From CPC320 sp002684375 (GTDB lineage Bacteria > Pseudomonadota > Alphaproteobacteria > Rhodobacterales > Rhodobacteraceae), in the NCBI GenBank assembly GCA_965662545.1, contig CBFIHZ010000026.1:1-57326 (forward strand): a DNA stretch of 57,326 bases. Reading direction: 5' to 3'. Positions 52,148 to 57,326 of the stretch are shown piece by piece. The notes beneath the pieces were generated by a model. It made no database searches, was not told where the DNA came from, and worked only from the letters and a program-made list of their open reading frames with translations. Numbering within the stretch: the stretch's first letter is position 1; each line of letters begins with the position of its first letter. The translations under genes and the position numbers were made by a program.

Positions 52148-52996
52148 ATGAAGATCGGATTTTGCATGCTGTTGTGGACGACGTCTGTTGGCTCCGAGCA
52201 TCGCGCGTTGTTGGAAGATATTAAAGCTACCGGATATGATGGGGTCGAAGTGCCAATTTTTGGTGGTACGCCTGAGAACTATGCCGAAATTGCTGTCATG
52301 TTAGACGAGATCGGGTTAGAGCGAACGGCGATTTCGGTAATCCCGACTCTAGATCAACACCCTTTGTCAGAAGATCCAGCAGACCGCCAGCGTAGTGTTG
52401 AATACCTAAATGGGCTTGTCGATTGTGCCGCAGCCCTTGGCGCGCAAGGCATCGGCGGACCGTTGCATCAAACGCTTGGTCATTTCAGTGGGGCAGGGAC
52501 AACTGAGGCGGAATTTGATCGTGCACGCGAGGTTCACACGAAAGTTGGCGATCACGCGCAGGCCAATGGGCAGGTGATCGCATTAGAGGCAGTCAATCGC
52601 TTTGAAAGCTATTTCGCCAATACTATGGATGATCTTTGCGCCTATACGCAATCGTTAAACCATCCGGCAATCAAGACGATGTATGATACGTTTCATGCTA
52701 ATCTGGAAGAGCGTGATCCGGTTGCTGCTTATACCCGCAATGCTGGCGATGTGGTGCATATCCATATTAGTGAGAACGACCGGGGCGTTCCGGGTTCCGG
52801 GCATGTGCCGTGGGCTGAGACCTTTGGTGCTATAAAATCGTCTGGCTACGACGGTTGGCTCACAATCGAAGCTTTCGGTCGCGGGCTACCGGAATTGGCG
52901 GCCGCCACTAGGGTATGGCGGGATTTTGCTGAATCTCCGGAAGCTTACTATCGGGATGGGTATCAATGTATTCGGCAAGGGTGGGACGAAGCATGA
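52148..52996 (+). CDS. D-tagatose/D-psicose 3-epimerase-like enzyme
   Basis: 282 residues from the ATG at 52148 with a GAGGAG site. The family signatures are VIALEAVNRFESYFANT (metal Glu), TMYDTFHANLEERD (metal Asp), VHIHISENDRGVPGSGHVPW (His and Arg) and WLTIEAFG (metal Glu). Ketose 3-epimerases interconvert D-psicose/D-fructose, D-tagatose/D-sorbose or related ketoses with Mn or Co. Overlaps the SDR gene by 4 bases, so the epimerised sugar is probably oxidised or reduced by that SDR. Confidence 0.88.
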   Translation: MKIGFCMLLWTTSVGSEHRALLEDIKATGYDGVEVPIFGGTPENYAEIAVMLDEIGLERTAISVIPTLDQHPLSEDPADRQRSVEYLNGLVDCAAALGAQGIGGPLHQTLGHFSGAGTTEAEFDRAREVHTKVGDHAQANGQVIALEAVNRFESYFANTMDDLCAYTQSLNHPAIKTMYDTFHANLEERDPVAAYTRNAGDVVHIHISENDRGVPGSGHVPWAETFGAIKSSGYDGWLTIEAFGRGLPELAAATRVWRDFAESPEAYYRDGYQCIRQGWDEA

Positions 52997-53733
52997 GTGA
53001 TTTTTCACAACAAACAGCGGTCATCACTGGTGGTGCACAGGGTATTGGGGGTGCGGTGGCAGATACATTGCGGGCAGGTGGCGCGCGTATTGTAATTTGG
53101 GACATGGACGCCGAACTTGCGGCTGAAAAGGCCGCAAGCCTGGGTAGTGACTGCTTTGCATTACCAGTAAATGTCGCAGATTGGAGAACCGTTGAAGCCG
53201 CCCGCGATGAAACACTTACCAAATCCGGGCGCATCGACATTGTGGTCAATTCTGCTGGCATCGCAGGTGCGAATGCGACTGTCGAAGATTATCTGGTGGA
53301 TCATTTTGCAGAGATTATTAACATCAACTTGGTGGGTACATTCCACGTTAACAAAGCCGTTGTTCCCGTCATGAAACGGCAAGAGTATGGCCGCATTGTC
53401 AACATCGCATCGGTTGCGGGAAAAGACGGGAACCCCAATGCCAGCGCCTATTCTGCGTCAAAGGCTGGCGTGATCGGTTTCACTAAATCGCTGGGTAAAG
53501 AGCTGGCAGATATGGATATCGCCGTGAACTGCGTGACGCCCGCAGCCGCACGGACGCGAATATTTGACCAGATGAAACAAGAACATATCGACTATATGCT
53601 GTCGAAAATCCCGCGTGGTCGATTTTTGGAGTTAAAAGAGGCCGCCGCAATGATTAGTTGGCTTTGCACAAAAGAGAACAGTTTCACGACTGCTGGCGTG
53701 TTCGATTTATCGGGTGGACGGGCGACTTATTGA
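52993..53733 (+). CDS. SDR-family oxidoreductase
   Basis: 246 residues from the ATG at 52993 overlapping the epimerase stop (ATGA). Nucleotide-binding TGGAQGIGGAVADTL, NSAGIAG, catalytic Ser in VNIASVAGKDG and Y..xK in AYSASKAGVIG, and the family end FDLSGGRATY. Substrate probably a sugar or sugar acid of this module (similar proteins act as 3-ketoacyl reductases, L-rhamnose or 2-keto-3-deoxy-L-fuconate dehydrogenases). An intrinsic terminator follows. Confidence 0.88.
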   Translation: MSDFSQQTAVITGGAQGIGGAVADTLRAGGARIVIWDMDAELAAEKAASLGSDCFALPVNVADWRTVEAARDETLTKSGRIDIVVNSAGIAGANATVEDYLVDHFAEIININLVGTFHVNKAVVPVMKRQEYGRIVNIASVAGKDGNPNASAYSASKAGVIGFTKSLGKELADMDIAVNCVTPAAARTRIFDQMKQEHIDYMLSKIPRGRFLELKEAAAMISWLCTKENSFTTAGVFDLSGGRATY

Positions 53734-53738
53734 TCATT

Positions 53739-53763
53739 ATCGGCGTTTTCTTTGCCGATTTTT
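53739..53763 (+). terminator. Intrinsic terminator after the epimerase-SDR pair
   Basis: Stem ATCGGC (53739-53744) with GCCGAT (53754-53759), followed by a five-base T run, 6 bases after the SDR stop. It ends the 52148-53733 transcription unit. Confidence 0.75.
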
Positions 53764-53819
53764 GATCGTAACCGTTATAAAATAACACCTTATCAGGCCA
53801 ATATATAAGGCAAGACAGA

Positions 53820-54485
53820 ATGTACATCAGCAAAGATTTTGGCACTTCTGGCATCAAGGCAATCCTGATGAAGCAAAAACGAACTTTTCTGGCCGGTTCT
53901 GACGACGAATTGCATCCAGCCAGGGTACTTGACGGTTGGAGCGAGCAGGATTTGTCGGATTGGAATGTCACTGTTGCGCCTGATTTGGGCGTTCTGACAG
54001 CAAAAGCAGATTTTTCGGCAGTAAAGAGTTTTGAGTTGTTAGGACTGATGCAGGGGAGGGCAGTGCTTGAGGCCTTTGCCCAGTGTCTGCGGCCCTGTAT
54101 TTTTTGGAATGACAACCGAGCAAATGCTAATGCCGCCAAAATTTATGGCAGCGTTTTCTTCCGCCAAACCACAGGCAACATCGTTTTTCCTTGGCTCATC
54201 GTCTCAAAATTATTCTTGATTAAACATGACAAGCCAAACCTATTTGATGGAGTCTCTGGCGCGTTCTTGCGGAAAAATCACCCACACCCCCGATTGAGGG
54301 CCGAGCCTGTCCCTGAGATGTCACGCGCCGCGGGAACGAGCTGGTTTTATGTTATCCTGAGACGCTGGAGCGACGACCTTTTTACTGCCATAGGCCTCGG
54401 TGGGACTGACATGTCTCATCTGATTTCGGTTTGCGAACAAAGCGATGCAGTTCGTCTTTCGTTCATGCAAAGAAAAATTGGATAA
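53820..54485 (+). pseudogene. Xylulokinase-like (XylB, FGGY) N-terminal fragment
   Basis: 221 residues match only the first half of an FGGY sugar kinase: MYISKDFGTSGIKAILM (normally DxGTSGxK), PARVLDGWSEQDLSDW, LRPCIFWNDNRANANAA, TGNIVFPWLI and EMSRAAGTSWFYV. Full-length XylB is about 480 residues, so the C-terminal ATP-binding domain is lost. Altered motifs (L.LGTSG to ISKDFGTSG, WND.R retained) also indicate decay. The remaining frame is open, so a truncated protein could still be made, but not an active kinase. Confidence 0.75.
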
Positions 54486-54513
54486 GTTATTATCATGCTA
54501 TAAGGAGATCTAG

Positions 54514-55542
54514 ATGGGGTTGCGAACACGGAACTGGGACAGACTGGGAAATGGTGGCCTAACGTTCACGGAATTGGGTTTTGGTACGGCGCCATTGGGA
54601 AATCTCTATAAGGCGATCTCGGATGATGATGCGCGTGCAACGCTTGATGCCGCTTGGGAAGGCGGCGTGCGCTATTTCGATACCGCACCCCTCTATGGTC
54701 TGGGATTGTCTGAAACTCGCTTGAACCCGTTTTTGCGCGATAAGCCCCGCGATAGCTACATTTTATCCAGTAAGGTTGGCCGCCTGATTGAATATTGCGC
54801 CGCTGAACATCGCGCTGGTATTGGAAAATGGTTTGAAGTACCGCAACGTCGTGAAAATTTTGACTACACCTATGACGGCGTAATGCGTTCGTTTGAACAT
54901 TCCTTTTCACGCCTTGGCGTAAACCAGATCGACATTCTTTATGTCCACGATCTTTGCGCGTTTTCCCATGGGTCAAAAACGGCTTCAGACATGCGGGTCG
55001 AAGAATTCTTTGGTGGTCGTGGCTATGACGCAATGATCTCTTTGCGCGATCAGAAGGTTATAAAAGCGATCGGCGGTGGCGTGAATGAGTGGGAGGTGTG
55101 TCAAACACTGGCCGAACGCGGTGATTTTGACCTCTTCTTACTGGCAGGGCGCTATACCCTGTTAGAACAAAAAGCGCTTGATAGCTTTTTGCCGCTTTGT
55201 GAGGCCCGTGGAATTGGGATAATAACAGGCGGGCCGTATAATTCCGGCATCTTGGCCACAGGGGCAAAGTCTGGATCGTTTTATAACTATGACCCCGCCC
55301 CCCAAGACATTATCGACCGTGTAAATGCGATAGAAAATGTATGCAAAAGTCATGGCGTTCGCCTTATTGACGCCGCTTTCCAGTTTCCGCTTTTGCATCC
55401 GGCCCATGTATCAGTGATCCCTGGCGGGCAGGGCGTGGCTGAAATGATGGGAAATTTACGCGCTGCACAAGCAGATATCCCCAAAGCGCTTTGGGCAGAT
55501 CTGAAGGCCGCAGGCCTGATGCACGTGGAGGCGCCAGTATGA
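54514..55542 (+). CDS. Aldo/keto reductase, sugar-dehydrogenase type
   Basis: 342 residues of the AKR TIM barrel. The tetrad is Asp in VRYFDTAPLYG, Tyr in PLYG, Lys in LSSKVGR and His in ILYVHDL. It resembles the D-threo-aldose/L-fucose 1-dehydrogenase and pyridoxal-dehydrogenase-like subgroup, which oxidises aldoses to lactones with NAD(P). The overlap (ATGA) with the following lactonase-like gene supports that reaction. A TAAGGAGA site precedes the ATG. Confidence 0.88.
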   Translation: MGLRTRNWDRLGNGGLTFTELGFGTAPLGNLYKAISDDDARATLDAAWEGGVRYFDTAPLYGLGLSETRLNPFLRDKPRDSYILSSKVGRLIEYCAAEHRAGIGKWFEVPQRRENFDYTYDGVMRSFEHSFSRLGVNQIDILYVHDLCAFSHGSKTASDMRVEEFFGGRGYDAMISLRDQKVIKAIGGGVNEWEVCQTLAERGDFDLFLLAGRYTLLEQKALDSFLPLCEARGIGIITGGPYNSGILATGAKSGSFYNYDPAPQDIIDRVNAIENVCKSHGVRLIDAAFQFPLLHPAHVSVIPGGQGVAEMMGNLRAAQADIPKALWADLKAAGLMHVEAPV

Positions 55543-56405
55543 GCGTTGCCATGAAATCCAATTTGAAAATAGATGCACATCAACATTTCTGGCAACCGCT
55601 GCGTGGCGATTATGATTGGATGCCGCAAGATAACCTAATTTTGAACCGTGCGTATGGCCCAAGTGATCTAAAGCCGAGTTTGGAAAGGCACGGCATTGAT
55701 GGCACGGTTGTCGTGCAAGCAGCCGCAAGCGTTGGTGAAACCGAGTATTTGTTGGGATTGGCTGATGCCACGCATTACATTAAAGGTGTTGTTGGCTGGA
55801 TTGATTTTGAAAACCCGAACGATCTGGCACATCTTGAACAGTTTGCGGCACACCCAAAGTTTCTTGGTGTTCGACCGATGATCCAAGACATTACAGATGT
55901 GAACTGGATGCTGCGGGAGGATATTGATTGGGCTTTTCGCGCGATAATCGATCTGGACCTAACCTTTGATGCGCTTGGATTTCCTAAACATCTGCACAAT
56001 TTTCTAACTCTGATCACGCGCTACCCCGAAATGCGTGTTGTCTATGATCATTGTATGAAACCACAAATCCGTGACTATAGCGCAAGCAAAGATACTTTTT
56101 CTCACTGGGCGGTCGGCATGTCCCAATTGGCTGATGAAACTCGCGGTTGTTGTAAGTTTTCTGGAATTGTCACCGAGGCAGGGGACGGCTGGACAATAGA
56201 TGATTTGCGCCCCTTTGTAGAACATGTGTTAGGCGCTTTTGGCGCCGACCGAGTTATGTGGGGATCTGATTGGCCTGTTTGCCGTACGCAGGCCGAATAT
56301 GATGAATGGTACGATATCGCGCAGGATTTAACGCAGGGTTTGTCCAAAGCTGACAGGACAGAAATTTTTGGCGGTACTGCTGCCAGATTTTACAGACTGT
56401 CTTGA
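55539..56405 (+). CDS. Amidohydrolase-2 family, L-fuconolactonase-like
   Basis: 288 residues from the ATG at 55539 overlapping the aldo/keto reductase stop (the frame extends to 55491). Metal-type motifs: IDAHQHFWQP at the N-terminus, His in VYDHCMKPQI and the catalytic Asp in WGSDWPVC. COG3618 lactonases hydrolyse L-fucono-1,4-lactone or similar sugar lactones, and the preceding aldose dehydrogenase would supply the lactone. No sugar-acid dehydratase or aldolase follows in the window, so the pathway is incomplete here. Confidence 0.88.
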   Translation: MSVAMKSNLKIDAHQHFWQPLRGDYDWMPQDNLILNRAYGPSDLKPSLERHGIDGTVVVQAAASVGETEYLLGLADATHYIKGVVGWIDFENPNDLAHLEQFAAHPKFLGVRPMIQDITDVNWMLREDIDWAFRAIIDLDLTFDALGFPKHLHNFLTLITRYPEMRVVYDHCMKPQIRDYSASKDTFSHWAVGMSQLADETRGCCKFSGIVTEAGDGWTIDDLRPFVEHVLGAFGADRVMWGSDWPVCRTQAEYDEWYDIAQDLTQGLSKADRTEIFGGTAARFYRLS

Positions 56406-56839
56406 GATGTTAAAAATGCCTTGAAGGACCGAGGGTTCAGATCTGTATGCTGTTCACGGTTTAAAATGGGCACCAACGCCCCGATCACATCATCGAACCA
56501 TTGCTGATCATCAAGCGCAAAACCAGTCTATCGCATTTCGAGCAATACCCGTTCGAACATGGCCGCAGCAACGATCGTATTGCGCGCAGAGGTTTTCTTG
56601 GAAATACGGTCAAATATGCCCTTGGCTTGATCTATGGGCAGGTTCGACACATACATTTACCAGAGGCACGACAGTGCAAGGGCAATCCTTCTCCAACCTG
56701 TAGGTTCACTTGAAACGGCCAATGAGACTCAAGGCGGTCGAAATAGATCAATTTCGTGCCATGGGGCACTGCGAGGCTTACGGTTTCATTTTCCACCTAC
56801 GGATTGAAACCACCGGCTTCGAGCCGGTCCGCTTCAGCT
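56406..56839. other. Non-coding debris after the lactonase gene
   Basis: About 430 bases with short open frames on both strands (for example 56501-56713 and 56710-56922), none resembling a known protein. Probably decayed mobile-element or gene sequence leading into the IS200 remnant. No terminator or RNA gene recognised. Confidence 0.4.
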
Positions 56840-57219
56840 GCGCACGCGCGACTTCACCACAGATTTCACGTCGAGTGGGTCACAAAATATCGCGAGAAGG
56901 TTTTGCAGGGTCCGATGCGTGAACGGATTGGTGAAATTATCTGAAAACTTGCGCAGAAATGGGGGTCTTTATCGTGCAAGGTGTACGGGGCCAAGACCAT
57001 GTGCATATGTTCTTGGCGGTATCGCCGAAGTTGGCCCTGTCCAACGTCATGCAGCGCATCAAAGGCCGCTCATCGTGACGGATCCAGATGGAGTTCCCTG
57101 AGTTGCGCAAGCGTTACCGGGGAAGATGCTTTTGGGCCAGAGGTTATGTCTCAACCACCTCGGGAAATGTCACTGACGATATCATCACGCAGTATTTGGA
57201 ATTACATTCCTCTAAATGA
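56840..57219 (+). pseudogene. IS200/IS605-family TnpA remnant
   Basis: The typical IS200 transposase string is spread over two frames. FHVEWVTKYREKVLQGPMRE is followed, after a frameshift near 56940, by CAEMGVFIVQGVRGQDHVHM (containing the HUH nuclease motif HVH) and PKLALSNVMQRIKGRSS. An in-frame TGA at 57076-57078 interrupts before FPELRKRYRGRCFWARGY and GNVTDDIITQYLE with the catalytic Tyr. It is inactive. No hairpin ends were identified. Confidence 0.8.
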
Positions 57220-57326
57220 TGCTACCGGCGTCAGCCGGTAGTGGTTCACTTTGAGATCTACAAGCTTTTCCGCAATCTGGAATAATACCGCGCAGTGTCT
57301 GATACGACTGAAGAACGAAAAAGGCG

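Overview
This window looks like an accessory region of an alphaproteobacterial chromosome or megaplasmid, most likely from the marine Rhodobacterales (Roseobacter group). The evidence is the mix of families: a TRAP transporter, PotABCD-type and two-ATPase sugar/polyol ABC systems, fused dihydroxyacetone-kinase-like enzymes, LacI- and DeoR-controlled sugar modules, IS3-family elements, and tightly packed genes with ATGA overlaps. No rRNA, tRNA, CRISPR array or replication origin was recognised.

Layout. (1) 1-2.0 kb: the start of a YghU-like glutathione transferase and two EamA/DMT permeases, all on the minus strand. (2) 2.1-10.1 kb: an island with an intact IS3-family element that cut another IS3 orfA, a degraded inverted copy of the same element at 9.3-10.1 kb, and between them a MOSC protein, an MFS exporter and a secreted FG-GAP repeat protein. 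(3) 10.4-14.9 kb: a phage-like gene remnant, a DctPQM TRAP transporter and a convergent M24 peptidase. (4) 15.2-30.5 kb: a bacterial microcompartment (BMC) locus. A minus-strand unit encodes a DeoR regulator, a B12-dependent diol dehydratase with fused large and medium subunits, and its small subunit. The divergent plus-strand operon encodes a class III aminotransferase-like PLP enzyme, a CoA-acylating aldehyde dehydrogenase with a probable C-terminal encapsulation helix, BMC-T, a 140-residue associated protein, BMC-P, BMC-H, a second BMC-T, a PotABCD-like ABC importer, an amino-alcohol-dehydrogenase-like SDR, an aminoglycoside-phosphotransferase-like kinase and an isochorismatase-fold hydrolase. 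(5) 30.5-32.5 kb: pseudogenes (GabD-like aldehyde dehydrogenase, a conserved hypothetical gene, an IS66 end). (6) 32.6-48.7 kb: a LacI-controlled sugar/polyol region with two DhaKL kinases, a flavin monooxygenase, an RbsD/FucU-like protein, a TIM-barrel isomerase, an oxidoreductase, a complete ABC importer with two different ATPases, and a PfkB kinase. (7) 48.7-49.8 kb: three decayed genes. (8) 49.8-56.4 kb: a second sugar module (oxidoreductase, two TIM-barrel isomerases, SDR, a truncated xylulokinase, an aldo/keto reductase and a fuconolactonase-like hydrolase). (9) 56.4-57.3 kb: debris ending in an IS200 remnant.

The BMC locus is the most interesting part. Its plus-strand gene set resembles the amino-alcohol (1-amino-2-propanol) microcompartments of Rhodococcus and Mycobacterium (the RMM type), but it is paired with a diol dehydratase, which belongs to Pdu-type compartments. 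Both routes could meet at an aldehyde inside the shell and leave as acyl-CoA. Aligned without gaps to the classical Klebsiella diol dehydratase as I remember it, the fused dehydratase keeps its catalytic residues. Three residues lining the substrate pocket differ: Ser301 is Asp, Gln336 is Ala and Met373 is Ser. With a polyamine-type importer next door, this suggests, as an inference only, a cationic (amino- or ammonio-) diol substrate rather than plain 1,2-propanediol. No dehydratase reactivase, phosphotransacylase or alcohol dehydrogenase is encoded here.

The sugar importer at 41.9-47.8 kb has a second notable feature. One ATPase lacks the switch histidine and the other has a degenerate signature motif, in the combination expected for a heterodimer with one consensus and one degenerate ATP site.
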